From assembly GCF_018070075.1 (NCBI RefSeq), contig NZ_JAGPXE010000011.1:124001-188000 (forward strand): a DNA stretch of 64,000 bases, in the 5' to 3' direction. This stretch comes from Saccharopolyspora endophytica. Its GTDB lineage: Bacteria > Actinomycetota > Actinomycetes > Mycobacteriales > Pseudonocardiaceae. The notes under the pieces are model-generated. The model had not been told where the DNA came from, made no database searches, and was given only the letters and a program-made list of their open reading frames with translations. The position numbers and the translations under genes were made by a program. Every line of letters starts with the position of its first letter. The first letter of the stretch is position 1. Of the stretch, positions 33,851-42,493 are shown one piece after another.

Positions 33851-34261
33851 ATGAACGGCGAGGCCCTGCAGGAAGCGGCTCGACAGCGCGCGCAGAACCT
33901 GCCTGGCGCCACTCTCTACACCTTCGAAGAGGGGTGGCAGGCCGCCAGGGTGCACACCAAGTGGTTCATGCTCATGACCCGCGTTCCACAGCACCCCCGC
34001 GCACGGGATGCAAGAGCGGTAGCCGGGCAACCGGTCGTCATCGTCAAGGCGGAGCCTAACGATGCGAAAGCTCTCCGCGACGCTCACGCGGACATCACCA
34101 CCGGCTACCACATGAACAAGAAGCACTGGATCACCCTCGGGCCAGGAGACTCGCTCAACGAGGAACTCGTCGACGAGCTCGTGACCGACTCCTACCGCCT
34201 CGTGCTCGAAACGCTCCCCCGCGCACACCGCCCCGTCGACCCCGACGACATCAGCGCATGA
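33851..34261 (+). CDS. MmcQ/YjbR family protein
   Basis: A 136-residue protein of the MmcQ/YjbR (CyaY-like fold) family: LPGATLYTFEEGWQAARVHT, KWFMLMTR, VIVKAEPNDAKALRDAHADI and TGYHMNKKHWITLGPGDSL are hallmark pieces. The family is widespread; DNA binding has been proposed but its role is unproven. ATG 33851 was chosen for GAGGAG seven bases upstream; a GTG at 33764 would add 29 residues of low complexity. No operon partner is visible. Confidence 0.8.
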   Translation: MNGEALQEAARQRAQNLPGATLYTFEEGWQAARVHTKWFMLMTRVPQHPRARDARAVAGQPVVIVKAEPNDAKALRDAHADITTGYHMNKKHWITLGPGDSLNEELVDELVTDSYRLVLETLPRAHRPVDPDDISA

Positions 34262-34678
34262 CCGCACCGGCTGCGGACCGGCACGGAGGCTCCGACTCCG
34301 GCCGCACCGCGCGACCATCCGGACGGCCTCGTGCCGGTCGCGCGCGGATGGAGCAGTCGCAACAGCGCCGTCCGGCCGACGTGCGCGCTGCTGCGTTCCG
34401 CGCAATCGGTTAGCACTCGCGGCCTTGCCGCTGCGTGCGGACTCATGGGCCAACTCGGGACGTCCACCCAGGTCGGACCAGCTTCCGCTGCGGCCGAAAG
34501 AGTTTCGGCAGCGTCCCCCATTCCCTTGCCGCGCTGGACCATTCGGCACTTCGGAAGGTTCGACGAGCGCGATGCGGCCGTTGGGGTGACAACGTTGCTT
34601 CTCCCTTGACCGCAAATGCGGCATTTAACCTACTCTGTGACGAACTTCATTCGCTCTGTGCAAGAAGTGGAGTAGCCG
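34262..34678. other. Intergenic region upstream of the sugar operon
   Basis: These 417 bp end the upstream gene and hold the promoter of the ROK regulator. A 9-bp stem CGCGCGACC/GGTCGCGCG (34308-34316 with 34336-34344) may end the upstream transcript. The last 80 bases are clearly richer in A and T. No gene was seen. Confidence 0.4.
34606..34636 (+). promoter_or_regulatory. Promoter and palindromic operator of the ROK gene
   Basis: TTGACC (34606-34611) and TACTCT (34631-34636) with a 19-bp spacer precede the GTG at 34679 by about 40 nt. The spacer holds the perfect 13-bp palindrome AAATGCGGCATTT (34614-34626), where a ROK repressor could block polymerase. Palindrome and hexamers are visible; the binding is inference. 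Confidence 0.6.
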
Positions 34679-35863
34679 GTGCAACCGGAAAACGCTCACC
34701 AAGCCAGGGTTCTCACATCGTTGCGGCGCAACGGGCCGCAAGCGGCCGTCGAGTTGGCCGCGCAGCTTTCGCTGTCGCGCTCCAAGATCGGGCAGGAACT
34801 GGCCCGACTGGAGGAGATCGGGTTCGTCGAACGCGCCGGCAAGGCCGAGTCACGAGGCGGTCGCAGGTCAGGGCTGGTGCAGCTCTCGGAGCGACTCCGA
34901 TTCGTCGGAGTGGACATCGGTGCCACATCGCTCGACGTCGGCGTGATCGACGGCCGGCTCGACATCGTCGCGCAGACCAGCGAGGTCATCGACATCGAAG
35001 CCGGACCGGAGCCGATCCTGGCCCGGGCCGTGGAGGTGATCGGGAAGTTGCGCGCAGGTGGGCATCTGCCGACGCTCGACGGCATCGGTGTCGGCGTGCC
35101 GGGGCCGGTCAGCTTCCGGGACGGGTTCACCGTCTCCCCGCCGATCATGCCCGGTTGGGACCGCTTCCCGGTGCGCGAGCACGTCATGCAGCAGTTCGAC
35201 TGCCCCGTTCTGGTCGACAACGACGTCAACCTCATGGCCGTGGGCGAGATGTACAGCGGTCTCGCCCAGTCGGTGGCCGACTTCCTCTTCGTCAAGATCG
35301 GAACGGGCATCGGCTGCGGCATCATCACCGGGCATCGCGTGTTGCGCGGCAGCAACGGCAGCGCCGGAGACATCGGGCACATCGCGTTGCACGACACCGG
35401 CCCCGTGTGCCGGTGCGGCCGAACCGGTTGCCTCGAAGCGTGTTTCAGCGGCGCGGCGCTGTCGCGCGATGCCACCGCGCTCGCTCGAGGCGGAGAATCA
35501 CCCGGACTGCGCGACCTCCTCGTCGACCGCGAGATCCTCACCGCCCACGACGTGGGCGTCGCCATGCGCGCCGGGGACCCGCAAGCTCTCGGACTGGTCC
35601 GCGATGGCGGACGTCGACTCGGACGTGTCTTGTCCGGGCTTGTGAACTTCTGCAACCCCGCGATGATCGTCGTCGGCGGCGGCGTGTCGAAGCTCGGACA
35701 CGCGCTGCTGGCCGAAGTCCGCAGCGAGCTGTACCGGCGCTCGACCCCGCTGGCCACGAGCAGCCTCCCGATCGTGCTGTCCGAACTCGGTGACAGCGCC
35801 GGAATCATCGGTGCCGCCGCGATGATCAGCGATCACGTTCTCGGCGTTTCTCCGGAGTCGTGA
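34679..35863 (+). CDS. ROK family transcriptional regulator
   Basis: A 394-residue regulator: N-terminal winged HTH (QAAVELAAQLSLSRSKIGQE, LARLEEIGFVERAGK) and a sugar-kinase-like ROK core with VGVDIGATSLDVGVI, IGVGVPGPV, VDNDVNLMAVGE and the zinc motif GHIALHDTGPVCRCGRTGCL, in which a His and three Cys are spaced as in ROK proteins. Being fused to an HTH, it is a repressor sensing a sugar or derivative rather than a kinase. GTG 34679 follows GGAG. It is the first gene of the sugar cluster and probably represses it through the AAATGC palindrome in its own promoter. Confidence 0.9.
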   Translation: MQPENAHQARVLTSLRRNGPQAAVELAAQLSLSRSKIGQELARLEEIGFVERAGKAESRGGRRSGLVQLSERLRFVGVDIGATSLDVGVIDGRLDIVAQTSEVIDIEAGPEPILARAVEVIGKLRAGGHLPTLDGIGVGVPGPVSFRDGFTVSPPIMPGWDRFPVREHVMQQFDCPVLVDNDVNLMAVGEMYSGLAQSVADFLFVKIGTGIGCGIITGHRVLRGSNGSAGDIGHIALHDTGPVCRCGRTGCLEACFSGAALSRDATALARGGESPGLRDLLVDREILTAHDVGVAMRAGDPQALGLVRDGGRRLGRVLSGLVNFCNPAMIVVGGGVSKLGHALLAEVRSELYRRSTPLATSSLPIVLSELGDSAGIIGAAAMISDHVLGVSPES

Positions 35864-35921
35864 AACCCCCTTTCGTTCGGCGGATTTCCGCGTCGCGGGT
35901 CCGCGTGCCCCAGGAGGACGG

Positions 35922-37073
35922 ATGAACACACTTGGAGTCGCACTGGTGGGCCACGCGTTCATGGGCGCGGTCCACTCCCAGGCCTGGCGCACCGTGGGAC
36001 GGGTCTTCGACCTTCCGGCGCGGCCGGAACGAGTCGTGCTCTGCGGGCGCCGCAAGGACGCCGCAGCCCCGGCCGCGGCACGGCTGGGCTGGCATGAATG
36101 CAGTGACGACTGGAAATCGGTCCTGATGCGCGACGACGTGCACATCGTCGACATCTGCACCCCTGGCGACAGCCACGCCGAGATCGCCATCGGCGCGTTG
36201 GAGGCGGGCAAGCACGTGCTGTGCGAGAAACCGCTGGCCAACTCGGTCGCCGAGGCCGAGACGATGGCCGAGGCCGCCGACCGCGCCCGACGCAACGGGA
36301 TTCTGGCCATGGTGGGCTTCAACTACCGGCGAGTACCTGCGCTCGCACTGGCCCGGACGCTGGTGCAGCAGGGTCGCCTCGGCCGGATCAGGCAGGTCCG
36401 GGCGAACTACCTGCAGGACTGGCTAGTCGATCCCCAGGCGCCGTTGAGCTGGCGGTTGCGCGCCGAACGCGCCGGCTCCGGAGCCCTCGGCGACCTGGCT
36501 GCGCACATCGTCGACCTCGCCCAGCACCTCGTGGGCGAGGAGATCGTCGCGGTGTCGGGCTCGGTCGAAACCTTCGTCGGCGAGCGCCCGCTGCCCGAGG
36601 ACCCCGCACGAACCGGCGCGGTGACCGTCGACGACGCCGCGCTGTTCACCGCCCGGTTCCGCGAAGGCGCCCTGGGCACCTTCGAAGCGACCCGCTACGC
36701 CACCGGCAACAAGAACGGCCTGCGCATCGAGGTGAACGGGAGCGAGGGAAGTCTCGCCTTCGACTTCGAATCCATGAACGAGCTGGCCTTCTACGACGGC
36801 ACCGAACCCGCGGACGTCGCCGGTTTCCGACGCATCCTGGCCACCGAACCCCAGCACCCCTACCTGGAGGCGTGGTACCCGCCGGGACACGTGCTCGGCT
36901 ACGAGCACACCTTCGTCCACGAACTGCGCGATTTCATCACCGCAGTGGCCGAACGGTCGACGCCGAGCCCGGACTTCGCCGCAGGGTTGCACGTGCAGCG
37001 GGTGCTCGACGCCGTGCAGCGCAGCGCCGCGCAGCACAGCCGGTGGACCCCGGTCTTCCAGGGGGACAGATGA
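35922..37073 (+). CDS. Gfo/Idh/MocA family sugar dehydrogenase
   Basis: A 383-residue NAD(P)-dependent oxidoreductase. VALVGHAFMGAVHSQAWR is the Rossmann start, although the first glycine-rich turn is GHAFMG rather than the usual GxGxxG. CEKPLANSVAEAE carries the family EKP lysine, and GDLAAHIVDLAQHLVG matches the catalytic H region. Family members oxidise sugar hydroxyls, often at C3 or in inositols. Its stop overlaps the ATG of the ABC ATPase by four bases. It may form or reduce a keto-sugar together with ThuA encoded further on. ATG 35922 follows CAGGAGGACGG. Confidence 0.9.
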   Translation: MNTLGVALVGHAFMGAVHSQAWRTVGRVFDLPARPERVVLCGRRKDAAAPAAARLGWHECSDDWKSVLMRDDVHIVDICTPGDSHAEIAIGALEAGKHVLCEKPLANSVAEAETMAEAADRARRNGILAMVGFNYRRVPALALARTLVQQGRLGRIRQVRANYLQDWLVDPQAPLSWRLRAERAGSGALGDLAAHIVDLAQHLVGEEIVAVSGSVETFVGERPLPEDPARTGAVTVDDAALFTARFREGALGTFEATRYATGNKNGLRIEVNGSEGSLAFDFESMNELAFYDGTEPADVAGFRRILATEPQHPYLEAWYPPGHVLGYEHTFVHELRDFITAVAERSTPSPDFAAGLHVQRVLDAVQRSAAQHSRWTPVFQGDR

Positions 37074-38575
37074 CCGAGAACACCGATCTGCTGGTGATGT
37101 CCGGGATCGTCAAGGTGTTCCCCGGTGTGCGCGCGCTCGACGGCGTCGACCTGCGCGTTCGCTCAGGCGAGGTGCACTGCCTGCTCGGGCAGAACGGCGC
37201 CGGCAAGTCCACCTTGATCAAGGTGCTCTCCGGAGCGCATCACCCCGACGGCGGCTCGATCGAGTGGCGTGGTGAGTCCGTCGCGCTCGGCTCACCGGCC
37301 GCGGCGCTGCGGCGCGGAATCGCCGCGATGTACCAGGAACTCGACCTCGTGCCCGGCCTGAGCGTGGCGGAGAACATCTTCCTCGGTCATGAACCCGCCA
37401 CCGCGGGCTTCACGCAGCGCGGCAAGACCCGGCGCGCCGCGGCGGAGCTGATGGCGAGGTTGGGGCATCCGGAGATCGACCCCGACGAACCCGTCGGCGA
37501 GCTCTCCGCGGCCGCGCGACAGCTGGTGTCGATGGCCCGCGCGCTGGGGCACCAGGCGAAGCTGATCATCATGGACGAGCCGACCGCAGCGCTGTCCGCG
37601 GGAGAGGTCGACAACCTGTTCCGGATCATGGGGGAACTGACCGCCGACGGTGTCGCCGTCGTCTACATCTCCCACCGCATGGACGAGATCCGGCGCATCG
37701 CGGACCGGATCACCGTGCTGAAGGACGGACGCACGGTCTCCGCTGCTCTGCCGGTCGCCGAGACCTCGACCCGCGAGCTGGTGACGCTGATGACGGGAGG
37801 AGAACCTCCCGAGGTGGCGGCCGAAGGCAGCACCGCGACCGATCGGCCGGTGCTGGAAGTGCGGGGGTTGCGGCGGCGCGGTGAGTTCGACGAGATGAGC
37901 TTCACCGCGCACGCGGGTGAGATCGTCGGGTTGGCCGGGCTGGTCGGCTGTGGTCGCAGCGAAGTCCTGGAGACGATCTTCGGAGCCCGCGTGCCCGACT
38001 CCGGTGACGTGCAGGTGGACGGCCGCTCGGTTCGCACCGGCAGCATCAGCGCAGCGGTGTCCGCCGGTATCGGTCTGACCCCGGAAGAGCGCAAGAGCCA
38101 AGCGCTGCTCCCCCAGATGGCGCTGGCCGCGAACGTGACGCTGGCGTCGTTGGCCCGGCACAGCAGGTGGGGGTTCACCCGGTGGGGCGCCGAGCACGCC
38201 GGTACCACCGAGGTGGCCACCCGGCTCCAGCTCCACCCGGCCGAGCCCACCCGTCTCATCGCCACGTTCTCCGGCGGCAACCAGCAGAAGGCCGTGATCG
38301 GACGTTGGGTCCTGCGCGGGTGCCGCGTTCTCCTGCTCGACGAACCCACCCGAGGCGTTGACGTCGGCGCGAGGGCGGAGATCTACGCGCTCATCCGGCA
38401 ACTCGCCGCCGACGGGCTGGCGATCGTGGTCGTCTCCAGCGACATCCCGGAGGTGCTGGCGCTGGCCGACCGGGTGCTCGTGCTGCGCGACGGCGCCGTG
38501 GTGCACACCGCCGCGGCAAGTGACATCACCGAGTCCCGCGTGCTCGACCTGGTCATGGAGGCACCGTCGAGATGA
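37070..38575 (+). CDS. Sugar ABC transporter ATPase (RbsA type)
   Basis: A 501-residue double ATPase. The N-terminal half has Walker A GQNGAGKSTLIK, signature LSAAARQ and Walker B LIIMDEPTAAL. The C-terminal half has the degenerate Walker A GLVGCGRSEVLE typical of this subfamily, signature FSGGNQQKAVIGRWVL and LLLDEPTRGVDVG. This twin layout belongs to ribose/xylose/inositol-type importers. It is coupled at both ends by ATGA overlaps with the dehydrogenase and permease genes. It energises uptake of the sugar bound by the lipoprotein at 39608. Confidence 0.94.
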   Translation: MTENTDLLVMSGIVKVFPGVRALDGVDLRVRSGEVHCLLGQNGAGKSTLIKVLSGAHHPDGGSIEWRGESVALGSPAAALRRGIAAMYQELDLVPGLSVAENIFLGHEPATAGFTQRGKTRRAAAELMARLGHPEIDPDEPVGELSAAARQLVSMARALGHQAKLIIMDEPTAALSAGEVDNLFRIMGELTADGVAVVYISHRMDEIRRIADRITVLKDGRTVSAALPVAETSTRELVTLMTGGEPPEVAAEGSTATDRPVLEVRGLRRRGEFDEMSFTAHAGEIVGLAGLVGCGRSEVLETIFGARVPDSGDVQVDGRSVRTGSISAAVSAGIGLTPEERKSQALLPQMALAANVTLASLARHSRWGFTRWGAEHAGTTEVATRLQLHPAEPTRLIATFSGGNQQKAVIGRWVLRGCRVLLLDEPTRGVDVGARAEIYALIRQLAADGLAIVVVSSDIPEVLALADRVLVLRDGAVVHTAAASDITESRVLDLVMEAPSR

Positions 38576-39573
38576 GCGAACGCACCCTCACCGCACCGAC
38601 CACGACCGCGGCGTCCAAGCTCGGCCGTTGGTGGTCGCGCGCAGACATCCGCTTGACCGCGCTGTTCCTCGTGCTCATCGCGCTGTGCGTGGTCGGCTAC
38701 GCGACCAGGCCGGACGCCTTCCTCACGGAAGGCAACATCTCCACCGTCCTGCGACTGGCCGCCGCGATCGGCGTGGTCAGCGTGGGCATGACCTTCGTCA
38801 TCTCGGCAGGCGGCATCGACCTGTCGGTCGGTTCGATCGTGGCTCTGTCCAGCGTGTGGATGACGACGTGGGCGACCCAGTCCTTCGGCGCGGGCGTGAT
38901 GGTCCTGTGCGCGTTGCTGGTGGGCGCCGGCTGCGGCCTGGTGAACGGGCTGCTGATCGCCTACGGGCGGGTGGTGCCGTTCATCGCCACGCTGGCGATG
39001 ATGGCCACTGCGCGCGGCCTGGCCGAACGCATCAGCGGACGGCAGACCCAGGTCGTCGACGCCCCCGGTTTCGGGGCGCTGTTCAAGGGACACCTGCTGG
39101 GCGTGCCGGTGCTGGTCTGGATCTTCGCGATCGTGTTCGTCGCGGGCTGGATCCTGCTCAACCGCACCACGTTCGGCCGTCGCACGCTCGCCGTCGGCGG
39201 CAACGCCGAGGCGGCCAGGCTGGCCGGGATCAACGTCCGCAGGCACACCGCCCTGGTGTTCGCGCTCGCCGGTCTGTGCTGCGGCATCGCCGCGCTCATG
39301 GTGGTGGCCCGAACGACCTCCGGTGCCTCGACCAACGGTCTGTTCTACGAGCTCGACGCGATCGCTGCCGTGGTCATCGGCGGCACCCTGCTCTCCGGCG
39401 GGCGCGGCAGCATGGGCGGGACCCTCCTGGGCGTGCTCATCTTCACCACGCTCAGCAACGTCTTCACCCTCAACAACCTGGAAACAGACATCCAGAACAT
39501 CGCCAAGGGCGCGATCATCGTGCTCGCCGTGCTGGTCCAAACGCGATCTCGGCGCCGATCCGGCACCCCCTGA
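38572..39573 (+). CDS. Sugar ABC transporter permease (RbsC type)
   Basis: A 333-residue membrane protein with 8 to 10 hydrophobic segments and the RbsC-family pattern: VSVGMTFVISAGGIDLSVGS in the N-terminal half, GLVNGLLIAYGRVVPFIATL, and the C-terminal YELDAIAAVVIGGTLLSGGR followed by GSMGGTLLGVLI. It forms the channel of the importer as a homodimer. ATG 38572 overlaps the ATPase stop by four bases; the binding protein follows after 34 bp. Confidence 0.93.
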   Translation: MSERTLTAPTTTAASKLGRWWSRADIRLTALFLVLIALCVVGYATRPDAFLTEGNISTVLRLAAAIGVVSVGMTFVISAGGIDLSVGSIVALSSVWMTTWATQSFGAGVMVLCALLVGAGCGLVNGLLIAYGRVVPFIATLAMMATARGLAERISGRQTQVVDAPGFGALFKGHLLGVPVLVWIFAIVFVAGWILLNRTTFGRRTLAVGGNAEAARLAGINVRRHTALVFALAGLCCGIAALMVVARTTSGASTNGLFYELDAIAAVVIGGTLLSGGRGSMGGTLLGVLIFTTLSNVFTLNNLETDIQNIAKGAIIVLAVLVQTRSRRRSGTP

Positions 39574-39607
39574 CAAGCCCATCCCACCTCAGTGTCGAGG
39601 AGGAACC

Positions 39608-40660
39608 ATGTCCGTTCCCGAAACGTCCCGCCGAAGACTCCTGTTCGGTTCATCCGCCATCGGCGCGTCCGCAGTGCTGACCGGATGCCTGGCCAACACC
39701 CCACCGCAGCAGGAGAACCAGGCCGCCGTCGCCGCGGGCGGTGACAACGCCGCCCCCGGAAAGCACGTGACGATCGGGTTCTCGGCGCCGGCCGCCGATC
39801 ACGGCTGGATGGCGGCGATGACCACCTACGCCCGCGCTCAGGCCGAGAAGCTGCCGGACGTCACCTTCCGCCCCACCGAGGGCGGCTCTGACGTCAGCCA
39901 GCAGATCGCCCAGGTCGAGACGCTGATCAACGCCAAGGTCGACGTGCTCGTGGTCCTGCCCGCCGACGGCAAGGCGATGACCGACGTGGCCCTGCGCGCC
40001 ACGCGCGCGGGGATCCCTGTGGTCAACGTGGACCGCGTCTTCGACTCGCCGGACGCCTACCGGGTGTGGATCGGTGGCGACAACTACGGCATGGGTGTCA
40101 ACGCCGCCGACTACATCGCCGCCGAGCTGCGAAAGGCCAACGTTGCCAACCCGGTCATCGCCGAGATCGCGGGCACCGATTCGCTACCGCTCACCCAGGA
40201 GCGCAGCGCGGGCTTCCGCGATGGGCTGGCCCGGCACGGCTTGGAGGTCACGCGCCGGGTGGCCGCCGAGTTCACCGCCGAGACCGGTGAACGACAGGCC
40301 ACCAACCTGCTGCAGGCGGCCTCGCACCTGGACGCCGTGTGGAACCACGACGACGACCAGGGCATCGGGGTGGTGTCGGCGGTCGAGTCCGCCGGCCGCG
40401 ACGAGTTCTTCATGGTCGGCGGCGCGGGATCGCGGCAGATGATGGACCGGATCAAAGCGGGAAACGGCGTGATGCGCGCCACCGTGCTCTACAGCCCCTC
40501 GATGTGCTCCTCGGCGATCTCGCTGGCGCGGCTGCTCGCGCAAGCGCGCGGTGTGTCCGACCTCGCCGAGCACGAGGTGCCGCGTTCGGTGACGACCTAT
40601 TCGGCCGTGGTGACCCGGGACAACGTCGACCAGTACCGCGACATCGGGTTCGCCTCCTGA
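39608..40660 (+). CDS. Sugar ABC substrate-binding lipoprotein (RbsB type)
   Basis: A 350-residue periplasmic-binding-protein type I lipoprotein. The N terminus ETSRRRLLFGSSAIGASAVL ends in TGC: a twin-arginine start combined with a lipobox, so it may be Tat-exported and lipid-anchored. The body (VTIGFSAPAADHGWMAAMTT, VLVVLPADGKAMTDVALRA, GIPVVNVDRVF, WNHDDDQGIGVVSAVESAG) is RbsB-like. ATG 39608 follows GAGGAACC. Such proteins bind monosaccharides, inositols or small glycosides; the ligand is not deducible. Confidence 0.92.
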   Translation: MSVPETSRRRLLFGSSAIGASAVLTGCLANTPPQQENQAAVAAGGDNAAPGKHVTIGFSAPAADHGWMAAMTTYARAQAEKLPDVTFRPTEGGSDVSQQIAQVETLINAKVDVLVVLPADGKAMTDVALRATRAGIPVVNVDRVFDSPDAYRVWIGGDNYGMGVNAADYIAAELRKANVANPVIAEIAGTDSLPLTQERSAGFRDGLARHGLEVTRRVAAEFTAETGERQATNLLQAASHLDAVWNHDDDQGIGVVSAVESAGRDEFFMVGGAGSRQMMDRIKAGNGVMRATVLYSPSMCSSAISLARLLAQARGVSDLAEHEVPRSVTTYSAVVTRDNVDQYRDIGFAS

Positions 40661-40677
40661 ATCGAGAGGAGTTCGAC

Positions 40678-41436
40678 ATGCGAACCACCGCACGCGCCCT
40701 TCTGGGAATCCTCCTGGCCGGCGCGATGGCCACCCCCGCCTGGGCTGCAGCACCGGAACCCGACGACCCGCCCAGCGTGCTGGTGTTCTCCGAGACCGCC
40801 GGTTATCGCCACGCCTCCATCGAGTCGGGGATCGCCTCGATCCGGAAATTGGGTCGGAAGAACGGGTTCCGCGTCGAGTCCACCGAGGACTCCGCGCGGT
40901 TCACCGACCGGGAACTGGCCCGCTACGACGCCGTCGTGTGGTTGTCCACCACCGGTGACGTGCTCGATCAGCCGCAGCAGGACGCCTTCGAGCGCTACAT
41001 CCGCTCCGGCGGCGGCTACGTCGGCGTGCACGCCGCCGCCGACACCGAGTACGACTGGCCGTTCTACGGTGAGCTCGTCGGCGCGTACTTCGCCGGCCAC
41101 CCGCACATCCAGCCCGCCACGGTGCGCGTCGAGGACCACCGCAACGATTCCACCGCGCACCTGCCGAACCGCTGGGATCGCACCGACGAGTGGTACAACT
41201 ACCGCGCCAACCCGCGTCCCGACGTGCACGTCCTGGCCGCGCTGGACGAGCGCACCTACGATCCCGGCGACACCGCCATGGGCGGAGACCACCCCATCGC
41301 CTGGTGCCACGAGGTGGACGCCGGTCGCGCCTTCTACACCGGTGGTGGCCACACCCACGAGTCGTACTCCGAACCCGCTTTCGTGCGCCACGTCCTCGGC
41401 GGCATCCGCGTCGCCCTCGACCGAGCGCCGTGCTGA
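40678..41436 (+). CDS. Secreted ThuA-domain protein
   Basis: A 252-residue ThuA domain behind a Sec signal (MRTTARALLGILLAGAMATP then AWAA). Core pieces are VLVFSETAGYRHASIESGI, YDAVVWLSTTGDVLD, FERYIRSGGGYVGVHAAADT and GGHTHESYSEPAFVRHVLGG. ThuA proteins have a glutamine-amidotransferase-like fold and in rhizobia are needed for disaccharide use via 3-keto sugars. Here it is exported, unlike classical ThuA, as is common in actinobacterial and planctomycete clusters. It lies 17 bp after the binding protein gene and follows GAGAGGAG. It probably acts on a keto-glycoside outside the membrane. Confidence 0.88.
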   Translation: MRTTARALLGILLAGAMATPAWAAAPEPDDPPSVLVFSETAGYRHASIESGIASIRKLGRKNGFRVESTEDSARFTDRELARYDAVVWLSTTGDVLDQPQQDAFERYIRSGGGYVGVHAAADTEYDWPFYGELVGAYFAGHPHIQPATVRVEDHRNDSTAHLPNRWDRTDEWYNYRANPRPDVHVLAALDERTYDPGDTAMGGDHPIAWCHEVDAGRAFYTGGGHTHESYSEPAFVRHVLGGIRVALDRAPC

Positions 41437-41463
41437 GAATCATCGACGACGAGGAGTGAGCAG

Positions 41464-42474
41464 ATGGGACGTTCGGTCACGCTCTTCACCGGGCAATGGG
41501 CGGACTTGCCGTTCGAGGAAGTGGCCCGACTCGCCTCGGAGTGGGGCTACGACGGCCTGGAGATCGCCTGCTGGGGTGATCACCTCGACGTCTGGCGCGC
41601 CGTGGCGGACGAGGACTACCTCCAGTCGCGCGTGGACGTCCTCGACCGGTACGGACTCGGCGTGTGGGCGATCTCCAACCACCTCACGGGGCAGGCGGTC
41701 TGCGATGACCCGATCGACGTCCGCCACCGCGCCATCCTGTCCGACCGGGTGTGGGGCGACGGCGATCCCGAAGGCGTGCGGCAGCGGGCCGCCGAGGAGA
41801 TGAAGCACACCGCGCGGGTCGCTGCCAAGCTCGGCGTGCGCACGGTCGTCGGCTTCACCGGATCGGCGATCTGGAAGTACGTCGCGATGTTCCCGCCGGT
41901 GCCCGCCGAGCTGGTCGAGGCCGGCTACCAGGACTTCGCCGACCGGTGGAATCCGATCATGGACGTCTTCGACGCCGAAGGCGTGCGGTTCGCCCTCGAA
42001 GTGCACCCCTCGGAGATCGCCTACGACTACTGGTCGACCGTGCGCACCCTCGAAGCCCTCGGGCACCGGGAGGGCTTCGGCCTAAACTGGGACCCGAGCC
42101 ACATGATCTGGCAGGACGTCGACCCGGTGGGCTTCCTCGTCGACTTCGCCGACCGGATCTTCCACGTCGACTGCAAGGACACCAAGCGCAACCTCGGCAA
42201 CGGCCGCAACGGCAGGCTGGGATCGCACCTGCCCTGGGCCGACCCCCGACGCGGCTGGGACTTCGTGTCCACCGGACGCGGTGACGTGCCATGGGAGGCG
42301 TGCTTCCGCGTGCTCAACTCGATCGGCTACGAGGGCCCCATCTCCATCGAGTGGGAGGACGCGGGCATGGACCGCCTGCGCGGCGCACCGGAAGCGCTGA
42401 GCTTCGTGCGCGATCAGCTCTTCGACCCACCGGACGCGGCATTCGACGCGGCCTTCAGTTCTCCGCAGCAGTAG
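41464..42474 (+). CDS. Sugar phosphate isomerase/epimerase family TIM barrel (cytoplasmic)
   Basis: A 336-residue xylose-isomerase-like TIM barrel. It starts [20 protein letters not shown], with metal-ligand candidates in [14 protein letters not shown] (Glu, His), [15 protein letters not shown] (Asp, His), [12 protein letters not shown] (His, Asp) and the final [12 protein letters not shown] (Glu). No signal peptide. In related clusters these enzymes act on 3-keto sugars or inosose intermediates. It lies 27 bp after ThuA and 19 bp before a second TIM-barrel gene, clearly one operon. The exact step is unknown. Confidence 0.88.
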   Translation: MGRSVTLFTGQWADLPFEEVARLASEWGYDGLEIACWGDHLDVWRAVADEDYLQSRVDVLDRYGLGVWAISNHLTGQAVCDDPIDVRHRAILSDRVWGDGDPEGVRQRAAEEMKHTARVAAKLGVRTVVGFTGSAIWKYVAMFPPVPAELVEAGYQDFADRWNPIMDVFDAEGVRFALEVHPSEIAYDYWSTVRTLEALGHREGFGLNWDPSHMIWQDVDPVGFLVDFADRIFHVDCKDTKRNLGNGRNGRLGSHLPWADPRRGWDFVSTGRGDVPWEACFRVLNSIGYEGPISIEWEDAGMDRLRGAPEALSFVRDQLFDPPDAAFDAAFSSPQQ

Positions 42475-42493
42475 AACGAAGGAGTGCAAGACG

